Shown here in pieces: positions 20,176 to 30,727 of a stretch of 64,000 nt of DNA. Below the pieces are notes generated by a model. It did not search any database. It was not told the origin of the DNA and saw only the letters and a program-made list of their open reading frames with translations. The stretch covers positions 29,531,178 to 29,595,177 of the forward strand of contig CM059197.1 in the NCBI GenBank assembly GCA_030323885.1, given 5' to 3'. Origin of the DNA: Branchipolynoe longqiensis (Eukaryota; Annelida; Polychaeta; Phyllodocida; Polynoidae). Positions within the stretch are counted from its first letter, which is position 1. Each line of letters begins with the position of its first letter. The position numbers were made by a program, and so were the translations under genes.

Positions 20176-20344
20176 AGGGGGAGCAAAAGGGGACTTTACA
20201 TGTAAAATAATCCCATTAGAAGTACATCGATGTGTTCAGGGCAATACTATATGTGACAACCCTGCATTCTATGTGTGTGTGTCCGTGTGTCCGTGTGTCC
20301 GTGTGGAACAACTAATGTCTGCGTCCCCGTCTGTGTCCCTCAAA

Positions 20345-20392
20345 ACGTCACGTGACGTCCTGTTGCGTCGCGTCTTGTGACGTCACGTTGTG
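20345..20392. promoter_or_regulatory. CRE / E-box-like palindrome cluster
   Basis: ACGTCACGTGACGTCC and, 25 bases on, TGTGACGTCACG hold two TGACGTCA-type sites and one CACGTG. No transcription start is identified nearby, so any function is inference. Confidence 0.35.
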
Positions 20393-21390
20393 TCCTTGTA
20401 CCAGACTCGAATCGCCATTTTTATACACGTCATTCACACGTCATCAGTGTTCTTTGTGTGTGCGTGTGTTATTTTGGAATACAACTTGGAGGCATGTCCC
20501 TTTTATGACATTGCAAGGTCGAAAGGTCAAACGAGCATGTCGAGTGTTTGATGATCGCATGTTGGCATGCAGGTGCATGCCCAGTCCCCCTCCTAAACCC
20601 CCCCCCCCCCCACCCCCAACAATGCGACTCACAAACTGGCCATAGGTATAGAATATCGGTAGTGTTCCTGACATCATACCTGTGAGGAGGGAGGGGTATC
20701 CTGTTTGACTGAGCTCGTGATTGAGCAGCTGAAAAGCACCACATCATTTGTTTATTTATTAAAGAGCCAGCAAGCTTCTTCCCTCCGTGAAAAACTTAAT
20801 TAATAGTAGTGCTGGTAATAATAGTAATAATAATAATAATAATAGAATAATAATATTAATAATAATAGGCCCTGTCCCATACTAATCGTCGTGATGGATA
20901 CACATCGACTATTAATTATATGTGATTAAAATAAGGATTTAAAGAAAGGAACCACACTTAATCAATATTAATAACAGGCTTGTCTAAAAATAGTGCGGTC
21001 AATGAGTAATTAGTCACCACAAACAACCATAATTATTAGTAATGGCCATAATTAACAACCAAGATAATAATAGTCATAGCAACCACAATTATTAGTTATA
21101 TTGATGACCTTAATTATGGTCATGACCTTGAGTAACCTAACTACAGAGTACTAATGATAGACATGGTTAATAATATAGACATTAAATCATAGACTTGGCT
21201 CATCATAGACTTACCCAAATCTATTCTAAAGACTTGACTCTGCTAGAAATGACTGCTAATAGCTAATACTTGTAATTATTATTAGCATGACCCAAATGGT
21301 AGTGTTTGCAAGATTTCTATATAAGCAAGTCTCGGCCACTGACATTGTTGTTGTAATAGCCCACTCAGAGCTATGGGAGGAATGAACGAC
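20393..21390. other. unassigned, AT-rich in its second half
   Basis: A poly-C run lies at 20599-20611, and (TAA)n-like sequence around 20818-20868. The rest is AT-rich without a recognisable gene. Confidence 0.4.
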
Positions 21391-21748
21391 TTAAAGTTGC
21401 ATAGTCCGATGGTTTTGAGTTTCGGAATTTTTTGGGGATAAATACATTAGGTTGATCGTTGTAATGTACCTTACTTTAGCTTGAAGTAACTTTTATTTTA
21501 AGTGGCTAACTTTTGAGATATTTGAAGTGGAGCCATGCAAAATTAATGTTGGCAAGCACGCCAAAACTCTGACCCCATAGGCTTCTGCAGTAACAGGTTC
21601 TATTCAATTGCCTCAGTATTCCCTTCTATGTGCCAACAGATGTTTAATAAGTGCACCAGTATCTAAGTTAAATATGTAGAATCACAATTAGATAATTGTT
21701 TTGGTTTTGAAAATTTTGATATTTTCATCGGACTATGCAGCTTTAACA
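21391..21748. mobile_element. MITE family A, complete
   Basis: AGTTGCATAGTCCGATGG to GGACTATGCAGCT (350 bp), flanked by TTAA at 21391-21394 and 21745-21748. Its interior is in the opposite orientation to the copy at 8375. Confidence 0.88.
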
Positions 21749-21812
21749 GGGGGCTGAATTCTCCTCGACCTATATTATGTCAAGGGTTCTAACAATTAGT
21801 CACCCTTTGTCG

Positions 21813-22140
21813 CACCAGGCGAGATCGCCGAATCGGTAGAGCGCAGACCTCCCATGCGGGATATCGGGAGTTCAATTCCCAGTCGAGTCAAACCAATGCT
21901 TACAAAATTGATACTTGTGAAATCCTAGAATGGTACGCAGTATTAATAGGATAGGGAAAGAACTGGTTAGGTTATTTTCAGGATAATGTGACTGAGTGGA
22001 ATATCAGGTCATGGTGCTGGTGGGCTGATTTCCCAGTGGGGCACCACTAAGAAGCCACCATGAGTGTGCGTTCTCAAAAGACGGTACCCGTTTGGATGAC
22101 CTTAGATGTTGCTAGGACGTAAAACTCCAACCAACCAAAC
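21813..22140 (+). mobile_element. SINE family A
   Basis: GCGAGATCGCCGAATCGGTA head, B box AGTTCAATTCC, complete body, tail GATGACCTTAGATGTTGCTA. Confidence 0.85.
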
Positions 22141-22164
22141 CTTTGTCTTGTCAGGAAGGTACAA

Positions 22165-22228
22165 GGTAGTACTACTAGTATATTATACTAGTACTACTAG
22201 TATATTATATTATATTACATTATATTAC
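22165..22228. repeat. small palindrome and TATAT tract
   Basis: TAGTACTACTAGTATATTAT is followed by its near inverse, then (TATAT)n. Confidence 0.7.
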
Positions 22229-22229
22229 A

Positions 22230-22430
22230 CTAATAGGATAGGGCAAGGACTAGTTAGCTCAGTGTCAGGATAATGTGACTGAGTGGGATATCGGGTCATA
22301 GTACTGGCGGCCTGATTCCCCAGGGAGGCAGCACTATAAAGTCGCCATGAGTGCGCACTGTCACAAGTCAATACCCATCCTGATATGACCTTAGATTTTG
22401 CTAGGACGTAAAACAATAACAAACAAAAAC
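22230..22430 (+). mobile_element. SINE family A, 5'-truncated
   Basis: It begins in the body at TAATAGGATAGGGCAAGGAC and runs to GCTAGGACGTAAAACAATAACAAAC. The head is missing, as in LINE-type 5' truncation. Confidence 0.85.
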
Positions 22431-22796
22431 TAAATGAACCCTCCAACTTGAATCACCGCCACACCATAGGGGGCGCAACCGTGTGATATCGTCGTCCTTT
22501 TTTGTGACACGCCGCTGAGCGATCTGCAAATGCTCTAATTTTCACCATCCGTGTCAGAAATCTTTGTTTTGTGTATTATCCTTGTTCAAAAGTGCATTAA
22601 AACGTATTGGAATAACTAACACTTCCACAACTTTATCCAATTTTGTATTGAGGCACAGAACTCTAAACCATGGCATTTCTGGGGTGGTTTTTTTTCTCTC
22701 TCTAAGATCAGTTGGGTAACTAATATTAATTTTCCAATCAAGACGGTGCGAGTGTGTGATTGGTCAATGCGCCACTTCCGAGTTCCTCAAGTCACC

Positions 22797-22846
22797 GTCC
22801 TGATATGACCTTAGATGTCGCCAGGACGTAAAACTCCAACAACCAA
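22797..22846 (+). mobile_element. tail-only SINE insertion with 11-bp target duplication
   Basis: Only the last 50 bp of family A are present, from GTCCTGATATGACCTTAG to ACTCCAACAACCAA. CTCAAGTCACC flanks it on both sides (22786-22796 and 22847-22857). Confidence 0.85.
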
Positions 22847-22999
22847 CTCAAGTCACCTGCTGGTTCCTGTACCGTGGCCAGTAGTTCTACCATGAGTCAA
22901 ATGATGGTGGGAGTACTGGCAAATTGTACAGTACTGAACCATTTTTAATATATCGCTGCACATTCCAGTACCCACTCCTATGGAAGATACTGGAATGTG

Positions 23000-23080
23000 G
23001 GGGAAGCCTCGGAGGTTCGATTCCCGGCCGAGTCAAAGCGATGACTTACAGAATTGATACTTGTCGGTACCTAACCTGTG
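23000..23080 (+). mobile_element. SINE family A head fragment
   Basis: GGTTCGATTCCCGGCCGAGTC, CAGAATTGATACTTGTCGG. It is interrupted by the element at 23083. Confidence 0.65.
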
Positions 23081-23082
23081 CC

Positions 23083-23731
23083 GATATGCATGGAGCAGTG
23101 TTAGCGGCATGTGGTGTTAACCGTCTAACACAGGGTAGCTACCACCGGTTATCGGAGGCGTCAAGAACTATGTCAAGCCGTATGCATGGTGGCCTAAACG
23201 GTGTGTGTTAGCTATATGTGAATTAATTTATTCATTATGGAAATTTCTCTGAGCCTGTTGCCGCCGAGCACCTGGTTGGGCCTAATATATTGCCTTCTCT
23301 ACCCACCGGGAACCAGCGCGCTTGTTACTGGCAATTCGGCGACGGCGATTCGGCGATGTGTGACAGTATGGATATCGACGTCTGCGATTTGTTTACTTTA
23401 AATTCGTCAATTCAACAATATTAATATCGCCGCCAATGCGGCGGCAGCGTTAATATCGCTTCGTTTTTAGGGTTAATTTGATTAAATTTCACTTATTGCG
23501 TATTTAATTCTGTCAAATATGATAGCATTGAATAGTTTGGTCTCCATCCTGACACTAACCTAACACTAACACTGCTGTAAACCTGCTAGGGGGTAGGTTT
23601 ACATTCTTCAACTTTAAACGTGTGGTGTTAGGCCTAACACTGCTCCATGCATATCAACTTTTCGGCGCTAAACCAGAAATCGCGCCCTAACCGCGGTTTG
23701 GCTTGCTAACACCGCTCCATGCATATGGGCC
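23083..23731. mobile_element. MITE-type element (family I), nested ends
   Basis: Left end GATATGCATGGAGCAGTGTTAG. Right end CTAACACCGCTCCATGCATATGG. A second inverted end, GCCTAACACTGCTCCATGCATATC, lies at about 23631-23654, suggesting a duplicated terminus. It is non-coding. Confidence 0.7.
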
Positions 23732-24835
23732 CTGGTGATGAAATAGGACAAGTTAGGTCTTTTGTTTTTCGTGGGCGCTATTTCTTTTTAGGGTCATATT
23801 ATAAGATTGAGATTTCTAGTTTTAAATGTTCCAACGCAGGCAAGTCCAGCATAAAGATAGTGTAGCTGGTTGCGTGGTCTTGGTGCTTGTGCATGCTGAC
23901 AAAGCAGGGTGCAGGGTGCAGGGCAGCCGTCAGTGGAAAGCTGCCTCTGTAGTGGGCGGGGAGGGGGGGGGGGGGTCTATGAATAAATAAGGATGTGAAT
24001 AAACAAGTCCCAGCTACTGCCAAGACCTACTGTATGACATGACCGACTTCCTTGGCTGTCAACATGTGCTGTCAGACGAGACTCGGCTCAACACCAACTG
24101 AGTGACAGACAATAATTGCGCAGAAAAGTGGGAGGAGAGTGGACATGTCGGGGTTGGTGTCAATCTAAAGGACAACATGTTGGGCAGTGGGATGCAGGCA
24201 TTAGTCAGGATGCTCCATAGGAGCACATTTCTGTGCTCATCTTGAAATGCAGCAACAACAATGACAGTGGTGCTAGTTGACAGTGACAAGATCAGGGATG
24301 CTTTATTTTGTGACATTTCCTTCCAAATTGTATTGGTTTTTGTTTTACTTTGGTAATAGGTTTTTGATTGGAATTCTATGATTTATGTCTATACCTTACA
24401 TAGATATTAGGAGGGGGGGATTGTCTTCCCCCCCCCCCCCACCCCCACACCATCCCAATTTAAATTGTAATAACTTTTGATGTAGCGGTTTTCTTTTGAA
24501 TATCCGAAAAGGTAAAACACAAACATGAACCCAAATTAAGGAGTTGGCTAGTAATAGAATAAGTGTCAAAATTACACTAAATAATTTGTGGCAATATTTA
24601 AAAATCGGTAACCTTTAAAGAATTGATATGAAGAAAATGGGTATATATGTGCATAGGTTTGGAGTTAGGGCCAACTATAATGTATCCTTCGTTTCCTAAA
24701 GTGTTGGGTGGCTACATTTGTATTTTATGAATAAGAAATTAATTATTACTTTCTGCACATACGATAGCTATGCCGTAACAAGGATACTGTCAATTATTTA
24801 TTTATTCATAAGCTGAAGTATTGTTAGATTCCGTC
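23732..24835. other. unassigned sequence
   Basis: A G run lies at 23965-23975 and a C run at 24429-24441. No gene or dispersed repeat is recognised. Confidence 0.35.
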
Positions 24836-24892
24836 CTATTATGACCTTAGATGTTGCCAAGATGGGAAGCCCCCCCCCCCTCCCGCAACAAA
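24832..24892 (+). mobile_element. tail-only SINE fragment
   Basis: CCGTCCTATTATGACCTTAG, ATGTTGCCAAGATGGGAAGC. It has the tail only, with C-rich replacement near its end. Confidence 0.65.
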
Positions 24893-25335
24893 CATTATTA
24901 TATTAGTTAGGTGAAAGTAACCCAACAGATAAGCTAGCATCACTAGAGCCACCATTAACTGCAATCTTGAATATACAATTTTAGATTGAAAGGATCGCAC
25001 TTTCGCGTCTTTCCCCTGGAGAATTCTTTACATTTAATATTGAAATTAGTTAATTTCCCCATATTCTACAATCCTAGCTCGTTCAATAAACAACAAATAA
25101 CTTTTTTGTTTGTTTATAAATTAAAGTTTTTCCTCATTAATTGTTCTCCTCAAATTTATTTAAATCGATTATGCAGGAAGAAACAATACCCACTCAAATA
25201 AATGAAACCAAAAGAATAATGAATTTCCCAAGATTGTCCATGGATCTTATAACTATTAGAAACTTAGCACATTTTCTTATGACCTCTATTTAGAAAATAA
25301 TACCAATTTTTTGTTAAAAGAATAACAGAAAAAGT
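24893..25335. other. unassigned AT-rich sequence
   Basis: No gene is recognised. The short open frame at 24986-25201 is Lys/Asn/Phe-rich and has no coding character. Confidence 0.35.
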
Positions 25336-25339
25336 GACG

Positions 25340-25700
25340 GAAATCCCACATTGCTGTCTCGTCTGCGTCTTGTCAACACTTCCTGTTTCCCCTAACTACC
25401 CCGTGACCTTGTACGCGTAACCATGTCCTAGATCTGACCTTGAAGCCTAGTCCCGCAATGCTCATGTCCCTGCTCAAGCGTCCGATGTTACCTGAGAGCC
25501 AATCAGAGAGTAGGTAGTGGGGGTCATGTGACCAGCCGTGCTATATGAGGAGTCGGTGGTGCATTTTGTTCTTATCCAAAACCAACATAGTTTTCCGTGG
25601 ATCTTAGCTACCAATACCTGTGTAATAAATCATGAGTTGGTCTATTCATGACGTCACGCCTGTAGGGGCCTGTTTAGTGCATTGATGAGCTTGGAGGCTT
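25340..25700 (+). promoter_or_regulatory. promoter/LTR-like block (CCAAT, TATA, AATAAA)
   Basis: GAGCCAATCAGAG (about 25497) is followed by CTATATGAGGAG (about 25541) and about 80 bp later GTAATAAATCATG, then ATGACGTCACGCC. CCAAT box, TATA-like box and poly-A signal in 150 bp fit an LTR U3-R or a compact promoter, but no terminal repeats or coding exon are seen. Confidence 0.3.
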
Positions 25701-26273
25701 TATGGTTCGACATCCACTGAAAACTATGTGTGCAAGAATCGAGTAGATGTGTGCTCATAGTTCTCTATGAGTCAGCCTGGTGAGCTACCATTGCTCTGTG
25801 TCAATAGGAAATAATTAGAGCCAAAGCCTTGGCTTGCTTTTGTTACCAAAAATAATCCTAATCGTGGTACCAATAGAATTATTAAATTTGATTAAATGAT
25901 TCATGATTTCAATTCGGACCACCATTTCTCTTCTTCTTATTCTTCTTCTTCTTCTCCTCCTCCTCTCTCAGAAGGTCATACCTTTGTCTGTTAGTTTCTC
26001 AATGGTAATACTATTTAATTTCATCAGTGTTTTTTTTTCTTCAGGAATGGCGTAAAGAAATATTGCATTAATCAGAATTATAGCAACTGTAATAGCAAGT
26101 GACACACTAAATGGAAGCTCAATTGGTGTGCGCATGCGCGCAAAAGAACTGGAATGAAATACACCTGGGAGCAAAATGAAAAAGAAAAGGAAGTTCTATT
26201 TCAAAGAACATAGAATGACTTGAATGTGTGTAGTATTTTTTCATATATATATTCTTTTCTTTTTTTAAATCTT
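25701..26273. other. unassigned sequence
   Basis: A CTTCTT tract lies around 25930-25965. Nothing else is recognised. Confidence 0.35.
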
Positions 26274-26503
26274 AAGGCCCTGTCACATTATGACGCATCT
26301 CGCAAGCATGCGGCCAACGCATAGAATCACTTTTTTTACATTGAAAAGCATCAAACGTTTCAGCGCAGGGGGAAAATTAACTTATACCAAAAAGCGCCTA
26401 ACGCACATGTAACGCATAACGACGTATCCCGATGTAGCTGCCAAAAATCACATACGTCGGCATACGTTGGCACGATGCATCGTAATGTGACAGCCCCTTT
26501 AGA
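26274..26503. mobile_element. MITE-type element (family G)
   Basis: The left end is GGCCCTGTCACATTATGACG. The right end, on the other strand, is GGGGCTGTCACATTACGATG. The interior has several CGCATAACGACG and CATACGTCGG blocks. It is about 230 bp and non-coding. The ends resemble families E and F. Confidence 0.78.
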
Positions 26504-28124
26504 CACCTATAATCCCCCCCCCCACCCAACTACCCCAATAGACACCTATGATTCCCAACCCCAAATCAAATCCCCCTCCCTCCCCACACACATCCTTAAT
26601 TCGTTCATATTTGATAGAGAGAGAAAGAGAGCTATTTATAGCTCGTTAGAAGCAGAAAGCTGTGCGCATAAATACAGGACCGAAGCAATCATTCTCTTGT
26701 CGGCCTTCTCTGACGATTCTTTCAGCAGCGCTGAGAAAGCGGAAACCTGTGCACAAAGCGCGCAAAAGCAAGTTGTTTTTTTTTGTTCACCTAAGTCGAA
26801 GCTGTTATCTCTCTCTCATATATATATATATAAAATATATATCATATAAATGGAAGCTTGGTGCCTTTTCTTATTACATATATTACCTACTTCTTTGTAC
26901 ATTCTGCTTTGCTGGTCTGTTATTATTGGTGATGCTGTGTTGCTGGTGCAGTGGCTGTGAGATTATCCAAAGACCCTGGTACTGCGCATGTCTAAATAGT
27001 ACTTTGTAGCTATTCAGCAAAGACCCTATAACACTAAGACAGCTCACTCCCTATCTCTCCCCTGGTAATGTAAATTTCGCAGTGCCACCTTGTGGTGGGT
27101 TTGATCAGCCTGGCTGCTGGTTGGTGTTTCACATGTAAACACATACAATTATATTATACATGATATAGGTAAGTATGAATACACATCAATATGAAATTGC
27201 TATGAACAAATATGCATCATCATCAGCATTATCATCAGCATCGCCATCATCACACATCTTTCACATTCATATATACATTTATACATATAATATAGCAACT
27301 GTGTAATCAAGAGAACAGCCAGTGCACCAGGTGGTGGGTTTGATCATTTTGATTACATAGGTCAGGCTGAGTGAGCCGTCTTAGTGTTATAGGGTCTTTG
27401 CATTCAGTCAGTGCAGTCCTCGTTGAATTCCAAACCCCAGACTCCTCCAACTCCCCCCCTCCTCCTCCCCTCTCCCGCAGCCCCCTCCTTCTTGTTATCA
27501 TCTTATTAGTTTTTTGTTGTTGTTTTTTTGTTGTTGTTTTTGTTGGTTTTTATTGGTTTTGTGGCATAATGGCTACACGCTGGCTTCTTGTACTCCTAAA
27601 TCTACGCACCGCATGGTGGTCAACTTGGCATGCACCCACCACCACCACTACTACCCCCACTACCACCCCCCTCTTCCATCCCCACACAACCCCCACATAA
27701 CCCCCACCCCACTCAAATCCCCCACGATTTCCCTCCAGTTTATGTCGAACGATTATTCAAACAGGCACAGCCGTCGGGGGTCGCCACCAGCGGTCGGTTT
27801 GATAGTGTAAGGAATGGCACTAATGCTGTATGAAGTAGAATTTAATTACGAATAATAAAATATCCAAGTAAGCAGTACATTTGCAGTAAATAAAAAAAAG
27901 CAATAACTAATCGTTGGGCATGCATGTGTTACACTGAGTGTGTTGATGGAGTGGTTTCAAATGGGTCTCGGCCTTCGGCTTCGGCTTCGACTTCAGTTTT
28001 TACACATCTGAAATCATCATACTCATGCACTCAAGAGTAGTGAAGTCTTATCTTTTAATAACAATATCGTAGAAATAAGGCCATACTAGAACTGTTGTGT
28101 TCATTGGCTGATATTAGCCTAGAA
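26504..28124. other. unassigned sequence
   Basis: It contains a TA tract at about 26818-26848, T/G-rich sequence around 27510-27560 and C-rich CACCACCACTACCCCC at about 27638-27670. I find no exon with coding character. Confidence 0.4.
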
Positions 28125-28190
28125 GTAGGTGGGCGCTCGCGAACGTTCGCGGGCGTACGCGGGCGCTCGCGGGCGCTCGCGGACATTTGC
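28125..28190. repeat. 10-12-bp tandem repeat GGGCGCTCGC
   Basis: GGGCGCTCGCGAACGTTCGC is followed by GGGCGTACGC and two GGGCGCTCGC units. The alternating CG runs could adopt Z-DNA (inference). Confidence 0.85.
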
Positions 28191-28910
28191 CAGGAAGGGG
28201 GCTGTGTCTGTTGGATAAGAGTTGAACATTACTATTACTCTGCTGCAGAAATCTAGGGAGTCGTATATAAATATCACACAAAGTACGGGCGGTTACCATT
28301 CCTGAGACACATGTCACGTACAAATTTAATTTCATGGTTTTCTTTTGTTGTTTTTTAATTGCTCCATTAATAAAGTTTTCCAATGCATTTTTTATTCATG
28401 TAATATCTCTCCATTGTATATGGGGATGTGGGTATTACCTTTTCTTTTAAATAAACCAAAAGATCTTTGTTCTTTTAATGTAATGGCTCGTTTTTAAAAC
28501 ACGTCAATTATTGACTTTAAAAACCAATCAATGAGATCTTTGAGATCTTTGTTTACAACTGTTAAGTATGGTACTTACATTTCTTATTGTTTTATTTACA
28601 TATGTAAATTTTATGTAGGTATATAATATATATTAGTGGTATCGTGTACATGTCAGGTGTAAGATAAGTTGATCTATTTCGATACATTTAATGTCTGCTT
28701 GGACGTAGTTACTTAGGATTTGGTTTGAATTCTTCTGACAACAATGCAGACAAAAATACTAGCAGCCTATAATTTTACACACCATTTACTAATATTTTGA
28801 ACTGTACTCGGATATCACCACCAATGGATACTTTATTACATGGAATTTTTTAACCACAACCTCACAAAACGAAGTAGGTTTAGCCCTAAAAGTGTTCGAC
28901 CATTAAAGTT
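28191..28910. other. unassigned AT-rich sequence
   Basis: No gene or dispersed repeat is recognised. Confidence 0.35.
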
Positions 28911-29034
28911 GCATAATCACATGAACGCATAACATTTTCAAAATCAAAATATACCTGGGGTTCATGTGACATTCAATGTAGACTCAGGTGAACTTATATT
29001 CAGCATTTACTTGCTTCATAGAAAGGAATATGAA

Positions 29035-29235
29035 CCAGACGGTATGGCCGAATGAGTTAGAGCATCCGTCTCCCGTATTGGTAGATCGTGGGATCGTGGG
29101 CTCGAACCCTAGTCGAGTCAAACCAATGACCTAAAAATGTATACTAGTCGCTTCCTAGCCTGGCGCTTGGCATTCTCAGGATAGGGCAAGGAACAGTGTC
29201 ATGAGGAAGACCAATCGTCTGCGATTGAAATTTCC
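29035..29235 (+). mobile_element. SINE head with alternative 3' end, left arm
   Basis: CCAGACGGTATGGCCGAATG, B box GCTCGAACCC, then GAGGAAGACCAATCGTCTGC and GAAATTTCCCCC in place of the usual family A 3' half. Confidence 0.75.
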
Positions 29236-29514
29236 CCCGCTTAATCAACTAATGTACCATAGAAAATATTTTTAAAAGTCATATTTGCTTAGTATATTAC
29301 TCCTGAAGCCTCTGGTGTCAGGATTTTGAAGTGCACACCAGCATAAATTGTATTTTTTATTTCAATATCTCTAAGTTTAGGCATTTACACCCGAAGTTAC
29401 TTCAAACTAAAATAGATAATGATCAAGGTCATATTTCTACCTAAAAAAAAGTAAATGGTAAAAATGCAAAAGCATCGGACTATTTCTTTCTTTTTTCTTT
29501 GGTACATTAGTTGT

Positions 29515-29728
29515 TTGAGCAGGGGAAATTTCAGTCGCAGACGATTGGTCTTCCTCATTCCACTGCTCCTTGCCCTATCATAATAATGCCGAGTGCCTGG
29601 CTAGGAAGCGACAAGTATCAAATTTAAGTCATTGGTTTGACTCGACCAGGATTCAAACCCACGATCCCATGATCTACCAACATTGGAGACGGACGCTCTA
29701 ACTCATTCGGCCATCTCGTCTGGGTCAT
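29515..29728 (-). mobile_element. SINE head with alternative 3' end, right arm
   Basis: Inverted counterpart of the left-arm copy: GGGGAAATTTCAGTCGCAGA at the left and CATTCGGCCATCTCGTCTGG at the right. Confidence 0.75.
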
Positions 29729-30000
29729 ATTCCTTTCTATGCAGAAAGTCAATGCTCAATATAAGTTCACCTGAGTCCACGTTGAATGTCAAATGAACTC
29801 CAGGTACATTTTGATTTTGACTATGCAAGTTTAACCAATAATATCAATTAGATTAAATTGCAAAATTTCTTTTTGTCTATTATTGATATATTATATCAAA
29901 TCAATAGCAGAAAATGGCATAGTCAGGCTGAGGACCCCCGTGTGTATGTGTTATATTTATATCGATCTGTATATAAAGAACCTGTCTTCACCGACCTCTG

Positions 30001-30056
30001 CCGTCCTGATATGACATTAGCTGTTGTTAGGAAGTAAAACTCCATCAACCAACCAT
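30001..30056 (+). mobile_element. tail-only SINE insertion with 12-bp target duplication
   Basis: CCGTCCTGATATGACATTAG to TCCATCAACCAACCAT is flanked by CACCGACCTCTG (29989-30000) and CAGCGACCTCTG (30057-30068), which differ by one base. No head or body is present. Confidence 0.82.
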
Positions 30057-30727
30057 CAGCGACCTCTGTGATCGGCGACCCATTGCCATGTGATAAAAAA
30101 GAAATCTCAATGTATAAACTGGTTTGTCTGTTTTATGAAGACACTTCTTATATCAGGACAACACTGGTCTGAATGAATGCAGATTTATTCCTTGAATACA
30201 GGTACTACTATAGTCGCCATGGCGACCACAGTAGCACAAAAGCAGAACAAAGTTAAACTGGGGACTTGGCTGGGGTGGTGTTTGGGGAGCAGGTCGGGGG
30301 AGGGGGGGGGGGGCGGTAATGTGGTGGGAGGTGGGGGAAGGGGGGTGGAGGTGGGGGAAGGGGATGTGGGGTGGTAGGGGTTAGAAGATAGATTAATTAT
30401 CTCCACCTCCCCACCCCTCTATCCCCACCTCTGTCCTGATGGGTAAGATAATAGAACAATCTCAGGCTGTTATACATATTATACATAACCTACACCCCTA
30501 CTGTCCCTACCCTGCCTGCCTGCCTGCCGCATGTCCACGTCGGGTGCTCCTCAGTAGTGGCGGTAGTCGAGCCCTAGTGCGTGTCTCCTGCAGCCCGACG
30601 TTAGCTGCAGCCCCAGCGTTTGTTTATCTGCCCGTCGTGTCGTCAGTGGTTGGCGAGTTGTTCCGTGGTCGCCGTGTGAGGCAGTGGCGACCTCTACGTG
30701 AGGTCACCCAGCCCGCATGGCTGACCG
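30057..30727. other. unassigned sequence with a G-rich patch
   Basis: GGGGGAGGGGGGGG-type sequence lies at 30294-30372. A GC-rich stretch around 30520-30720 (CCTGCCTGCCTGCC and following) has no convincing splice-bounded frame. Confidence 0.35.

Larger units (their letters stand above)
28911..29835. mobile_element. large foldback element with a SINE in each arm
   Basis: Left arm (about 28911-29271) and right arm (about 29492-29835) are inverted copies. Both contain GGTGAACTTATATT, GAATATGA, the SINE head (GGCCGAATGAGTTAGAGC) and GGAAGACCAATCGTCTGCG. The outer ends TTAAAGTTGCATA and TATGCAAGTTTAA match family A MITE termini. The centre (29272-29491) also has family A-like sequence (AAGCATCGGACTAT). 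It is non-coding. Confidence 0.82.
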
